Shown in pieces: positions 24,850 through 38,129 of a stretch of 64,000 nucleotides of DNA. Position 1 is the first letter of the stretch; each line of letters opens with the position of its first letter. The stretch is from contig JAECUM010001883.1 in assembly GCA_016617855.1 (NCBI GenBank), positions 62,001 to 126,000 of the forward strand. Direction: 5' to 3'. The position numbers were made by a program, and so were the translations under genes. Below the pieces are notes generated by a model, which saw only the letters and a list, made by a program, of their open reading frames with translations, had not been told where the DNA came from and did not search any database. Source of the stretch: Megalonaias nervosa. Its lineage: Eukaryota; Mollusca; Bivalvia; Unionida; Unionidae.

Positions 24850-25105
24850 CTTTAATGTCAGATAATATGCACATGCACTGGTTAGAGGGCAGACCTTGCT
24901 GTTAATATAGCTAATATGCACTTGTACAGGTTAGAGGGCAGACCTTGCTATCAATACAGCTAATATGCACATGTACAGGTTAGAGGGCAGACCTTGCTAT
25001 TAATACAGCTAATATGTACTTGTACAGGTTAATGGGCAGACCATGTTATCAATACAGATAATATGCACTTATGCAGGTTAGAGGGCAGACCTTGCTGTCA
25101 ATACT
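24850..25105 (+). repeat. 49-bp tandem repeat
   Basis: Five copies of 'taatatgcacatgtacaggt' + 'tagagggcagaccttgctat' + 'taatacagc'. Confidence 0.9.
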
Positions 25106-25424
25106 ATGAGACACACAACTGGCCAATCAAGTGTGTGTAAGTGCGTTTTCCAAGGTCTGTCCACCTCCATAGTCAGGGAGAAAATGACAAAGCAAAGTTA
25201 ATCCCCCATTTATACTCTAACCCTATCTTTAAATTAGGTAAATTTTAATAATGCAGTGCATATGTCAATAAGCTCGTTCAAATTCATAAATGATTAGCAA
25301 TATCTTGTTTTGCATGTCAGTATGAACTTTTGTGTCATGAAGTATATCACAGAATCACCATCATGTATATAAGTCAAACATCATGGTTTGCATGTATATT
25401 GTTTTTTCATTCATACATACATGC

Positions 25425-25461
25425 ATATACATACATATACATATATACACACACACACACA
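25425..25461. repeat. (TACA)n/(CA)n microsatellite
   Basis: 'catacatatacatatatac' grading into 'acacacacacacac'. Confidence 0.85.
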
Positions 25462-26054
25462 CTTTGTCCAAAAGATTTGTATAGTATTTTCTACATAATC
25501 ACATCACATATTACTTTATTCTATATCAAAGAAAGGAAGTGCAAAGCCAGCTATCTTTTCAGTACATTCATACAACTCACAAATTAAAATTTATTCGTTT
25601 TTGTTTATCAAAAATGAAAATTTTCAAATGATGGTGATTTAAAACTCACACTGATTTGCTATGTTAGTATCTGTGACAAGAAAATTATTTAGATACAGCA
25701 TCTACTTTTTTCTAAATTTAGTTCTTGTACTCTATTTTAAAGTATGCTTTCGCAGAATCTACAGTGTACATGATTTTCTGAAAATTTTACTGAAAATACT
25801 GTTTTTTCTATATGTGGATGATTATGTTTAGATTACAAAATATCTTGTATACCTTAACTCAAGCAATATATTTGTGTTTAAATATAATTGTTGAATCACG
25901 TAAGTTTTCTATGCTTCTGTCAGATTTGATGAGTAGATCCACTTATATTGTGCCAAAGTACCATTGATAATTCAAGGGTTCTGTGTACTACAATAGCAAA
26001 TAATTTGAGATATGCCAAAATATGATGTATTAAATGTGAACCATGATCAGTCTA

Positions 26055-26216
26055 AATAATGTCACTTTTGGCCCTGCTGTCGTAGAACATTATTCAACAT
26101 TTCCAGTAATAATGTCACTTTTGGCCCTGCTGTCGTAAAACATTATTCAACATTTCCTGTAATAATGTCACTTTTGGCCCTGCTGTCATAGAACATTATT
26201 CAACATTTCCATTAAT
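26055..26216 (+). repeat. 53-bp tandem repeat, three copies
   Basis: Three nearly identical copies beginning 'aataatgtcacttttggccc' and ending 'ttattcaacatttcc'. Confidence 0.92.
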
Positions 26217-28229
26217 AAGTTAAATTCTAAATCAAAGATAATATTGCAGCATTTTTATTGGTCAGATATTTTAGAATTACGATTTTGAGTCTGTTAAAGA
26301 TTTTATGATGGAGAGGCCTGAAAATAAAAATGAGTGTGACAAAAAATGATTATTAAACAAGAATGCTTTATCCTACAACATACATATTGTAATGTCACTA
26401 TTTTCGTGATACCAGTTTTCTTGCATTATTTGGTTGCTGAAAACCAAGAAAATTAAAGATTGGATGAACTATGATTTTTATGTGGAAGCAATAGAACTTT
26501 CTTCTGTCCATATATTTAAATACAGGTGAAAATCTTTTAATAAAACCAAAAAAATGAATTCTTAGGCATGAAAATTAATGATCTTACATTATTACAGTAT
26601 TGTTTGCCCCAAAAGAAGAGTCATTTTATTTTGCATAATAGTAGTTGTGGAGATTTAATTTGGAGTAGATTGTAACCAACAATTGAGTTAAATTAATACA
26701 TGAGAATTGCTAGACACTCGCTTTCAGCTATTGAAGATTATTTATTTCAAGTGTGAAATTAGTACCTGTTTCATGCTTTAGTTTTATGATTTTTATTAAT
26801 TGACAAATTGAGAAGAATAAGAGCTACTGATTTCAATAGTATGATATTGGAAAGTTGATTGCAATGATCTAGTCTCTAAGATGCTAAAAATAGCCACATT
26901 GATGTATCTTTTTTCTTGATGTTTTCTTTTATAAAAAGTACTATGCTAGACTTTGCTTTGATAGTAGAAAAGTCAGAAATAAACAGTACTTTCAGATTCA
27001 CCACTGTTGGCTTATTGCTGCTATCATCATATTTTACTTCTTTACAGAACTGATAATTTATTACAACTGAGCTGATTTGAAAATGAAAGAAAATGTCAAA
27101 ATATAGGGGAGTAGCACCTTGTGTATTATGATCTTGACAGCCATGTGTGAGCAGATTAAATACACAGTGAATTGATAGAATTGCTGATGAATCTATTTAC
27201 ACATTACAAAAACAAGCAATAGAAAGATTTAATAAAATAGGGTTGATGTAAATGATAATTCCAAGTCGGGCATTGTTGTCATGCAAGTATATGAAAGGGA
27301 TAATAATAGATACAAATACATGTTGATTCTGATATATTTTTCTCCAAGTAAGCATTAGAAAAGAAAACAAAAAAAGTCTATAAAGAAGAAAAAACAGAAC
27401 ATATACATTTTGGTGGTGGGAAATATAATTATGTAATTATAGCCACAAGTTTTGATAGTTTGAGTACGAAAATATCAATATTTTGTACATACTCAGACAA
27501 TAGTCTTTGTTGTGGAAAGATTTAACAAAACTTTGAAAACTTTAGTGTGGAAGCGTTTTACACAAGAGGTAACAAAATTGGTAGATGTATTTCCTTAGCT
27601 GATCTTAATTGTTGATCCATATATTTGACTCCAGTTGAAGATACAATCCAAAACATGAGGTAAAAAGTATGGATGAACTTGACTTGTTATTTGATATTGC
27701 TACCTGTGTAATGCTTAGATATAAAATAATTCAGATGGTCTGGGTTTCAGAATATAAACCTATCCTCGGAGAAGGGTGCCTACATAATCAGAAAGTTGGT
27801 ATTAGGTGAACCAGCTATCAATATCTGAAGAATTAATGAGGGACAATATACTGATGGGATACCTTATGAGGAGGCGGTGTCTATGGCAAACAATATTACT
27901 TATAGAAGATTGAAAACATTTTGAAGACAAAAAAAAATTGTTGATTTTTAAAAAAATGTTTTGGTGAAATGGAAAAGGTATAACAATCAGTTTAATTGTT
28001 GGGAATCAGCTGAGGTCTGTTCCAGTAAAACATATATCCCCCACCCCCACGGGGACGGCACTTCAAAAAAACTTCTGTAGGCAGTTGTGTTTCAAACTAT
28101 TTTGATTCTGACAGTGGAAGGCTGATTAGGAAAATTACTTCTGTTGTGGGTTGTTAACAGAATGAGAAATCGCTGGTGGGGTTGTCAGAAAAAAAACCGA
28201 ATATATAATTTAAAATCGCATCTAACCCC

Positions 28230-28520
28230 TTCCTAGCTGTCTAACGTGAATAAAACATTGGGTCAGAAAATGATGCCAGCACACGCGAGTGCACCTAATT
28301 TGTACGAATTCGCGTACTTTTAAAACAGTGATACGCGTTCCGCATATTATGTCAACGTGGCGGATATAAAACGTGCTTTGCGTAGTATGCAATTTTTATT
28401 CAACTTTTAACTTTAAAAGTGCATTTCGCGACGTAATTCGCGCTGCCAGTAGAAATATCGCAGCGTTTCATGCTACATCCAGATTCAGGAAGGCAAACGT
28501 TAAAATAGCTGGATACTTCG
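28230..28520. promoter_or_regulatory. CpG-rich patch, possible promoter
   Basis: CG dinucleotides are frequent (acacgcgagtgc, tacgaattcgcgtac, atttcgcgacgtaattcgcg) in a region where they are otherwise rare. It precedes plus-strand open frames starting near 28661. A promoter is an inference from composition. Confidence 0.35.
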
Positions 28521-28660
28521 TTCGACATGAATGGCTGTTAAACTAAATTTGATTGGTTCATTGGCCCTGGAACAAGCATTTTACTGTAGTTTTAACCTTA
28601 CTTTCATCATGGAAGTTTTACAAATGCGTGTTTCAAATAAGGGCCAAACAGGAAACCAAA

Positions 28661-29089
28661 ATGGCTGAATCACAACAGGGTTTATCGTCAGACGACGTTT
28701 TCAGTCTGCAAATACTGGCTGGTGATAGCTATGATGACAATGAATTTCATGTATATCAGTCTGTTGGACATTGGGAAAATGTCACTGGAAATACCAGTGT
28801 GTGATTTTGAGCCCAAAATTGATGTTGAATGCGAGTCCGATGTACGCGTTGGATGGACAGGATGCCGGTTATTTATTCAAGATACCTGTCTGAACAAGCA
28901 GACTATGCGAATGTTGGACTTAAAAACCCTAATACAGCATTATGGAAGAGAAAAAAAATCTGGCATAAGAGGCAGCAAAGCACTGATTCAAGAAGTGAAT
29001 CTTTGGCAGAGTTCATGTTAGTGACAACTTTTTTTGTTGGGAACAGAGATATCAAAGAGACCCATGGGGCCATACCTGTGAGATGTTGA
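28661..29089 (+). pseudogene. Unrecognised coding-like frames after the CpG patch
   Basis: An ATG at 28661 opens MAESQQGLSSDDVFSLQILA and stops at 28804. Overlapping frames then give an acidic stretch (FEPKIDVECESDVRVGW) and a basic one (ALWKRKKIWHKRQQ). This looks like one small protein broken by indels, or exons whose borders I cannot fix. I do not recognise the family. It lies divergently from the helicase fragment, about 0.7 kb away. Confidence 0.3.
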
Positions 29090-29590
29090 AAATTACACAA
29101 CCATAAAGAACAATAACTTGTTCACGCTAGTTATGCATATGCGTTTCAGACAGCAGACAATGAAAGTGAGTTCTCAGCACAGAATAATATTCGTACACAG
29201 AGGAGGAGGATCATATGAAATTCAGAAGCAATCAACATATTAATGCTCATAGGGATCATCATAGAATCCCCTAGCTACGATGTCGTAGCCCCAATTTGAT
29301 TTGTTGTGGATGAGGCTACCAACTGATCCCATATCATGTAATGGAGCAAAATAAATCATCACTAAAGTCAGAAAAACAAATAGTGTAGAAATCTACTACA
29401 TAAGTATAATCATGTTGTGAAAGAAGTTTGGCTTATTATGAATTTATTAAGCCCTTACACGATAAAATAAATTGGCATGGTTACACTAACCTCACCGTGT
29501 CCGCCATGACAGATAACGCAAGACTCTCGCCGTGACCCCTTTTCTAAATAAGGCTTGCCTTACCATATTTGGATATTCAACGCTATGTTA

Positions 29591-29788
29591 TTAATTGTTG
29601 AATAGTGGAAACCAGTTTTTGTTGAGAAAAGGCAAAGTCAGTGACTTTCCAAATCCAGTGGGTAGCAGGACAAATACATCTTTTTTATCAATCAAATGGC
29701 GAATAATGGCTTCTTGGTGGAATTTCAAAGTCACCGATAAACCATATTTACTTTTAACGCGCAGAATTTCTAACTCAAACCGCACCAT
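29591..29788 (-). pseudogene. RecQ-like helicase N-terminal fragment
   Basis: The 65-residue frame contains LKFHQEAIIRHLIDKKDVFV and LLPTGFGKSL: a Q-motif-like entry followed by a Walker A box (TGFGKS), as in RecQ-type superfamily II helicases. Only motif I is present; a downstream exon or the remainder of the gene was not found. Such single-motif RecQ-like exons are frequent in molluscan and cnidarian genomes near mobile DNA. It could be a first exon of a spliced gene, or a dead fragment. Confidence 0.6.
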
Positions 29789-30229
29789 AGTTTTACTACC
29801 ATCTGTTTACATTTCCAAATAAAGCCTCAATGTCCTTATATGGCACACAAACAAACAAGGCTGAGAACGGAAGTAGTCATTGTTTGAACTAATATGGCGG
29901 ACGATCTAAACGAAAATATCGGATAAGAAAGGTAAACGAGATTTTACAACTGTTTCTACAATGATTTGCAATAATTCCGGTATTAAATAAGAGGATTACT
30001 CAATATATTTCATTATATGAAAGGAACATGTTCAAAATTGTTCATATTAGGTTTAAAAAAAAGTGCCGGGTGTGAATCACACCCGGCTTGCTCCATTGAC
30101 ACACATAGGCTCATGTTAGTACCCCGTCCACGAGGTAGGAGTAGTGGTACTAATATGAGTACTAAGAATCTCCATACAACATAATTAAGTGTGTGTAGAT
30201 CTTTAGTTGGCAGAACCAATAAGGCAACA

Positions 30230-33200
30230 AAAGAATAACGAGACTAACTTTCATATCGTGCAGATGGATTACCAAATGAAGTAAATAGTCTCTATGTGCA
30301 AAAACTGAATGACATTAAACATAAGAAACTGACTGAAATGTGTAAACTCAAAACAAGTTGGATAAAATTTGTCCTGTTTGTGTGTGGTTATTCCTATGTA
30401 TATTTTGAGGATGTTGATATTTTCTGCAGACCTTTTGGCACTTAGTTCCTAGCCATCATTTGGTATCTGTATTACAAATTGGAATACTATTATCTAGTAC
30501 ACAACATTTTGAAGCAGTGTCATTAACGAATGATGAAATTGATGAAAAAATACTTGATGACATTCTGATATATGGATTCTTTACTACAATACTAATCTGT
30601 TCATCCTGATTCTTTTTTTATCATCTCCTTTAGTTTTACTGGTATCAATGCTTTTAATAAAATTGTAACTTCTATTTTCTTACACTCTAAATATCTGTGA
30701 TCATGTATTATTGTCAAAAGGTAAAATGTGCTTAGTTTTGTTGCAAAATCTAAAACTATTAATTAGCAAGGGACTAAAGTAAAAAATGGGTCAACTTCAT
30801 GTGTGCAAAAATTATTACCGTATTACAGAGTGTTGTTAGAAACAACAGAATAGTTGTACGAGAGTAATTTGCAAAGTTACAGAACCAGCACTTGTATTGT
30901 AACCACATATTCCATTTAAATAATACTATCATTATTTCTGCATATTCCTATCAGTTTTTCCCAAGTGGTATTAATTTCCTGATCTGATGTTGTTCGTTTC
31001 TTGTGAAATTTTACACATCAAGAATTCTCAGTATCATTAAAAAACAATGTAATCTGCACGAGATTGAGTTGTTTGAGAAGAAACTCATTTTTTAACCCCA
31101 AAATCACTGAAGCTATGAGTTCTGGCATTAAAGTCTCACATTAAATAACATTTAAAGTTGCCATGATAGTAATTTAGGATGCAACTGTTCTAATTTCACC
31201 TTTGGTATATTCAGATCTTGAATGTGATGGAGGAACATGGCTCCAAATTAAACACATCAATTTTAGAACCTGATCATTGACTATGAATCAAGTATATAAT
31301 CATGAGTCCAACTGAATTGTTAGAAAAAGTTTAATTCTTCTGACAACATCATAATTAGCTGTCAAATATGGAGTAAGCCTATGGTCTTTCTGCCATCCCA
31401 ACCAAAACCCCACCACAACCACGTGACCATGCCCAATGACATCACAGTAATAATTGCTATACAACTAGAGATGACATCTCTTTGAGTATTTTGATTTCAG
31501 TAGAGTCTTAACAAAGTGGAACAGTAAGAAAGAGTGACAGATATTTAAGTGTTAGAGAGATATTTAACAATGGCTATTCCTCCCGCCGCCACTTCTTCAT
31601 TGGAGATCACACACACACACAAAACTTAGATTAAATCCTGAAATCCTGGCAGCGTCCCTGCAGGGGAGATAACTTGACCATTTTATTTGATTTTATTGGT
31701 CTCTGGTTATCCCATGGTATTTCTGTTACTTGAACATTATCTTACAGTGTGTCCTGAGTCAGCATGGTCGGAAAAGGCATACAACCATTGAGTGTTGTTG
31801 AAGGACTCACATTACTACAGATATGAAAGAACGAGAACCATACCATAAATCAGTGAAGATAAAATAGAGTATACATGGTTTGACTGTCCCTGTTGATAAT
31901 GAAAGTAAGATTTTAGTAAAAGGAATCTTTTGAGAGCTTGTCCTACTTATAACTGAAAAAGTCAGGGACATTGTTTTATTAACATAATTTCCGTCCTCTA
32001 CAGACCTGAGTTTGGAAGACTCATTACTGAAATCAGCAACTGACTCTTAGGTGTAGTATTGAAAGCACACATTTCAAATTTGTGTAGATCCAGAAAATGG
32101 TGCAGCTGTTATGGTTTTCTTTTCACAAAAGCTGTCGTCATAGATGTGTCTATACTGATAAAAATTTGATCACGAGCACTCGAAATTTTAAGTTATTGAA
32201 TTTTAATATGGTGTTTGCACAGGTTTACAGTGGGAACTGAATTAGTACATCGAGTCTTGAACTCTTGAGTTTTGTGCAGAAACATGGAATCCAAGCAGAA
32301 TACATCCAAAAATGTAGAGGTTTTCTATCTTGGATTTAGTCTCCCCGTTGCATTTCACATTGATATGCATATTCACAAACAATTAGTATAGTAGTAGGAA
32401 AAGTAAGTGACATATTTAGATACACACCATAAACGTGACAAACAGTAAGTGGGGGGGACAAGATCATAAGAACAGGCTGGAATGGAGAAGTATAATAACA
32501 ACAATAATGAGTAGAAGTGTGCCTCTTTTTTGATGTGTGCAACATTATTTTCTCAGCTTCAGTAAGAAATTACATCAAAGGGAAGACAATAAAGGATGTA
32601 CAGTTAACTAAACCGCGTGAATTTAGCTACTCAAATCGATTTTAACCTTCTGGTTATATCTGTTCTGGTCTGTTTCTGTCCATTCTGGTGATTATGTCCA
32701 CTGAATCAGTATGGTTGGAAAACAATTTGGCAAATTTGAAGATTGAAAAATCTCTTGGCAGATTATGATTATACACTGTACTTCTGCCTGAGAGATGTTA
32801 ATAATTTCATTTCTTGGTTTGTTGATTCTGGTTGTTGCTCAGTTCAAATGCATCACTGAAAAACACTGATGCATTCTCATACTTTGTTACAAATATTTAT
32901 TACATATGTACATCTCCAGATATCGGTGAATATAGCTTGGATAAGTTGTAACAGATCTGGTTGGAACAATGGACATTGTTAGGGAAACTTGAAGTGAGCT
33001 AAAATGTAAACTTTTCGGCAGCGTGTGATGCAGGATTGCTCAAAACTTCTCCATCCCATATGCTCACCACGAAAAATCCATTTGTACCAACTGATGATGA
33101 CTTTTAGGTAACAGTCAGAAAGGCATAATTGACAATATTCAAAGGTCTACAAAAATTACTGGAGTCAAAATTTATAAACTCAAACAGCTGTGGCAAAAAT

Positions 33201-33450
33201 GATGAACTAGTACCTTTGCTGCTGTTGCCACAGTTGATTAGTTGGTTGATTTAGTTTGGTTTGGTTGTTTGTTTTGTTTTTTTTGGGGGGGGGGGGTTAA
33301 CAGTATATTAGGTGGAGTAAGAACCCTGAAAGACCACCAACCTTAATTGCTTGATCTGTGAAAAAAACTCACTCTGAGAGATGTGCAAGTGATCTGTAAA
33401 AGCAAGCACCATAGTACACTAGGGCACACGGAGCCTCTGTTGATTTGATG
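30230..33450. other. No gene seen
   Basis: AT-rich sequence inside the inverted-end segment; a 'ggggagataac' motif at 31670 and a G-run at 33287-33297, but no supported coding, RNA or element feature. Confidence 0.5.
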
Positions 33451-33479
33451 TTTATCTCCAACAGACAAAGTCATTTAGA

Positions 33480-33880
33480 CATGAGATCTCCGGTTTCAGT
33501 AGATCATTATGGCCTTTACACCATTTTCTGATGAAGAGAATCTATATATGGCAGCCAGTTTTACTGCTGAAGAAAATCCAAGTACTTATGAGACACCAAA
33601 CACCACTTACGTAGAACCACTGACCTTCCACAAGTAACTGGCAACATTCTCATTTACACATTGGAGGCAAGTAATCACATGACAAGCATCTTGTACCACT
33701 CTGCCATGGAAGCCCCTCAGATCTGTATCACAAGACAAGCATCTTATACTCTGCCATGAAAGCCCCTCAGACCATAGGTATAAGTCTCGTATGAAAGACT
33801 ACAAGTGGGAGATAGAACCTGTGACAACTGGATTAAAAGTGCAGAATGTTACTGCTAGGCCATCAGTGATGATGATGATG
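33480..33880 (-). mobile_element. Probable tRNA-derived SINE, family 3
   Basis: On the minus strand, 'tggcctagcagtaacattct' fits a pol III A box and 'ggttctatctcc' a diverged B box about 35 bases later. The remainder contains a repeated 'tctgccatggaagcccctca' block (33701 and 33753). Identification rests on the box spacing only. Confidence 0.45.
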
Positions 33881-35299
33881 CTGTTGACAATACAGTTAAC
33901 TGCAATGACATTGATTTTACGAGTACTCTGGGAAAAAATGATTCCTTGACTTTCATCCATTTTTTAAAATCTAATTTATGATATAAAAATGTTTGACTTG
34001 CTATTCTTCTTTTTTTTTAAAAAAACTTTATATTAGTCTTGCAACAAGGCATAAAATTAAGACGTCGGTAACTGAAATATGTGTTCTTACAAGAAATGAT
34101 ATAGGGTAAAAGTAGGCAGAAATAATGCGACATCGCTTTCACAGGCATTAATGATTTTTTCTGACAAATCATGTATTATAAGTTTACCAAAACATTTATT
34201 GAAAAAAAATAATAACAAGGGAATCATAGCATCTGACCACACATTTAAAGCAATACAAGATTTAACTATTATTCTAATCAAAAGCTGCATGCCTGAGAAC
34301 AAAGAAAAATAGCAAAACACAGTGATCACTTTAGTAAACACACAGTTAAGTAAGGATACAAATTCATGATTTTTGTATTAGAACAGAAATCCTTAATATA
34401 AAATCTATATTCATGGACATTAAATTAGTAGGTATTAAGGGACTGATCAATGACATCTACAAATAATAAGCCACCAAGAAAATTTGTGATTTCGCAGTAT
34501 CAGAGACATACATGGCTGACAGGCAAACAAACAAAAGGACAAAAGATTGTTTATAATGAATGAATATATAAGAATTCAGTAGATTATCTCCAGAAAGCTG
34601 TCATTTAAATCGCTTCTGTCCCCAACCCAATATTAAAATAGCTTCTACCACCCACTAACCCACAGCCAGAAATTATGTAAAAAAAAATGTGCTTCTGTAG
34701 GGGGCAGTGTTTTTCGATTAAAACATATCTGATGGTGGATCTTAATTTTTTAAATTGCTTCTGTTGTGGGTTGGTTGAATTTAAAAGTGCCTTCCCCCCG
34801 GGGGATATATGTTTTACTGGAACAGCCCTGAAGATATTACCACTAAAATAAATTAGACAAAAATTTGTAACACAAAAATTTTGAGAAAACGCCTCAGAAT
34901 TGGTTCAAGCAAATCATACCGAAAGACAGATAATATGACATTATGTATATTTACATTATTCATTGGAAACGATATGTAGATGCTTCCTGGTATTGTACAA
35001 GAATTTTTTAATGTTAAGGGAAAGATGTTTCTGCTGACATTTGAAAGTAGATAATAATAGATTGGTAAGTGTCATAAATGTTACCCCAAATATAGGTTTA
35101 GTATCCAGTCAGATTAACTAGACCAAACAGACTTATCAGTAAGGATTATATTAGAAAAAAATATACTTGTAAGAATGGAAATACTTGATGTACAAACACA
35201 TGAGCTTTATTTCATGTTCATTCTATAGTAAATAACAGCATAATAAATTCTTGCGATAATTGATAGTCCATTTCCCAGAAATTTAAGAAGGCAACTGCA

Positions 35300-36990
35300 A
35301 CCACTTTCAGTCTATCTTTCAATTCGAAGGAAATTTATAGAATGAACAGAGCATACAGAAACAGAATTTTCACAAAAAGGCTCCAGGACTTTTTTAATAG
35401 CGCTTTAAACGAGTACAGGGAGGGAGAGGGCAGATGGATTATCAGGATTTGTATTTATTATTCCAAGATGAATCATATGGTTACCAGAATGTGTCATGGC
35501 GTTCAAAATAAACACAATAAATGGTTTATAATGCATAGAATCTATAACCACACCAAACAAGTCGCCCGTACACATCATCCAAATATAACACTGAAATGTA
35601 TAAACACTGGTTTCAGGGATGCCCGTTTGAAATAGCTGACGTTGGCAAATTCGAAAATGAATTCACTGTATAAACGAAGGTATTCATAATTGTGGACAGG
35701 CTGAATTAAACTAGTTAGAATGATAGAGTTAGAAACAAGCACTTGTATATGTTAACTATGGTGATGGAGACCAGATATTATGGTGGAATAAAGGATATAT
35801 CAAGATCGGTATCGGTAATAAAGGATGACATTTTTGCATGAAGTGTTTAAATCATTTAAATCATTGCAACGTTGAATTAAAATTGCATGAACATCATAGG
35901 TTAGGCAGTCAAGTAGATAACTCGATAGAAGTGGATTCTGTTTTGAAATTTAAAAAAAACCCACACCATCATGGTAACGTTCCATGTGTCCTATGTTGTG
36001 ATTTGGGAAGTAGCACAAAACCAGTATCGCTTGAAATTGTTGCTATAAGAAATTATAATAGATCAAACATGTTCCATCAGAATATTATTATTAGATCACA
36101 TTCGTTTTTGCATAGATTATTAGCTGACAGTATACAGCGGAAGATTTAGCAAATGGGTTTGTTGGGCCTTTGCAGAACATTACAGTTTACAAAGGGTTGA
36201 GAATGCACGAAAGAAGATAAGAAACTCCACACTCATTTGTGAATATGATACAGAAAACAAGAAACTGTTATTTGCCTCTTTATGTTCAGCTGTCCCAAAC
36301 ATAATGTGTAATTTAACTTGGGGACATCCAAAGTATGTATCATTCTTTATAAAAAAAAAAACGTGTCTGCCTATGATAATGATCTGTTTATCAAGATGTT
36401 GGCCAAAAACAACCCTGATGATGAACTTAGTAATACTAAATGATAACGAAAAGTACATTTCGTTTAGTTTGGAGTTTGTAGTTAATCTGTCAGAAAATGA
36501 CGATAAAGACATTGTCTTAAAGAGGACAAACAAATTCCTGGGCAGTGTCAGGTTCATGTGGCAGTGGTTTCACTAACTTGTAAAGAATCGCAAGGATAAC
36601 AAATTCTCTGAAACAATGAAACATTTATAAAGGAACAACAAATATTTGAGACAAGATATTTACCTGTACGAGTGTAAAGACGATTTTCAAGGTTACAGGC
36701 ACCCAAGTTACCATAAATTAAGAAATTGTATTCTAGTGTCCGAGGAGAAGGGATAAGAGATGAAGATTGCCATTATGTTAAAGGTGCCATGAACGAGTTC
36801 AAATTGGAAGCTATATGATCTGCATGACTATGACTTGATGAAAAATATTTTAATGTGTGAAATTGATGGAGAGTTAGGACTGTACGCATGAATAATTGAG
36901 AATTAGGTCTATCATTTTATTACAGTGAACCGTGACTAAAAACCATGATGCGAGTTTGAAGATAAGTGAAGTAGAATTAGAATTACTTAC
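35300..36990 (+). pseudogene. Decayed coding-like region, family not recognised
   Basis: Plus-strand frames at 35342-35635, 35838-36149 and 36304-36576, and a stretch near 36630-36760 reading LRQDIYLYECKDDFQGY, have protein-like composition. They are interrupted by stops. No motif could be assigned. The position next to the viral-like cluster suggests it may be an element remnant, but a decayed host gene is equally possible. Confidence 0.3.
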
Positions 36991-37035
36991 AGAATAAAAA
37001 ATGTTGCAGATTATAGATCAGGGATTAGGCGAGAA

Positions 37036-38032
37036 ATTAGCATTATTATTATTGTGTGCAGTGCGTGCTCAGCCATTTAAGAACGTCATCATCAGCAAGG
37101 TGCAGAGCCTGCAGTCCACCGGGGAACTTTGTCAGTGGCCAGTTGTTCACATTGTGTGACATGGTCTGAAGAGCTCCACAGCAACAGGAAGAATTAGTGG
37201 CCTGGCCCCATCGGACAAGGTTGACTGCACAACGATCATGTCCTTGCGAAAGCTGTTCAGCGTGGTCCACATATGACGTAGAAGTTTGAAGCCAGGAGGG
37301 CAGACAGATGGCTCAGCTATAAGGAGGTGGTTTACATCTGTTGAAGACTACTCGACCCTCCATGCCGAAATAGCTGTCATATCCTCCGACAACAAACCTA
37401 ACCAGATTGGGCGTCTGGAAGTGAAACGGATTGCTGGACCTGAGGTGATGTCCATGTACAGTGGAAGTTTCTCACTGGCAAAGACCTTAGGCAACACTTT
37501 TGTGGTCGCTTCCTGGCGACGCAGATGTGGAGGAGGAATGTTGCTGAGTACCGGCAGCCATGGTAAAGGAATAGGACGTAGTGTTCCAGAGATTATGCTC
37601 ATTGTTGTGTTGAGCTGGACATCAATTAACTTAGTGTGGGATGATCGAGCCCAGACAGGAGCGCAATACTCGGCTATCGAATAACAGGGCCATTGCAGGT
37701 GTCTTGAGTGTCTGAGCACTAGCGACCCAGGTTGAGCCAGCCAGTTTGTGGAGTAGGTTGTTTCGAGTGCTAAGTATTGCTGCAGGTTTCTTCAGGTGGT
37801 TGTAGAATGTCAGTGATCTGTCCAGAGTCAAACCAAAGTATGTTGGTGTCGGGTCGTGTTTTATTTGCTGCCCACTGAGAAGGCTGCAAAGCTCACGGTT
37901 CACATTTGCATTATTAAGATGGAAGACGCTGGAGACTGTCTTTGTTGCGCTTGGCTGTAGACGCCATTTCTTGATTTGGTAGCGTTGGATGATGCTTGAT
38001 TGGCTCTTGCTTTCGTGTCGCTGAGAAATCAA
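37036..38032 (-). mobile_element. 3' fragment of a non-LTR retrotransposon (jockey/CR1-like RT end)
   Basis: Minus-strand frames at 38032-37631, 37719-37348 and 37270-37049 carry TPTYFGLTLDRSLTFYNHLK, AEYCAPVWARSSHTKL and CCGALQTMSHNVNNWPLTKF. These are the post-polymerase segment and terminal Cys/His-type motif of LINE reverse transcriptases of the 'mobile element jockey/BS' type. An (AAT)n tail at 37036-37048 ends the copy. It is 5'-truncated with at least two frameshifts, so it is dead. It borders the left side of the viral-like cluster. Confidence 0.85.
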
Positions 38033-38129
38033 TAATATCGATGTTGCAGAAATATATAATAATTATATGAAATTATATTGTGCTCGATGCAGAGCACCCA
38101 CCCCCCACAAGTGGATTAAAAGCAATAAC

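Larger units (their letters stand above)
24430..28010. other. Intergenic, two small tandem arrays, no gene seen
   Basis: AT-rich sequence downstream of the SWAP-70-like gene. Apart from the repeats listed separately and a (TACA/CA)n microsatellite near 25425-25461, I find no supported coding signal. Confidence 0.55.
28015..34835. mobile_element. Segment with matching inverted ends, possible DNA transposon
   Basis: The left end 'ctgttccagtaaaacatata' + 'tccccc' (28017-28045) is the exact complement of the right end 'gggggatatatgttttactg' + 'gaacag' (34800-34827). Both sides continue with related subterminal pieces (tgggttg/gcttctgttgtgggtt-type blocks near 28070-28160 and 34650-34790). Inside are a RecQ-like helicase fragment and CpG-rich sequence. 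A DNA transposon or two inverted copies of one repeat are both possible; no transposase was recognised. Confidence 0.5.

Noticed and set aside
36180..36557. 125-codon minus-strand frame
   Set aside because: Hydrophobic, no motif; overlaps a more protein-like plus-strand frame.
37286..37684. 132-codon plus-strand frame
   Set aside because: Antisense of the LINE reverse-transcriptase fragment, which has the recognisable motifs.
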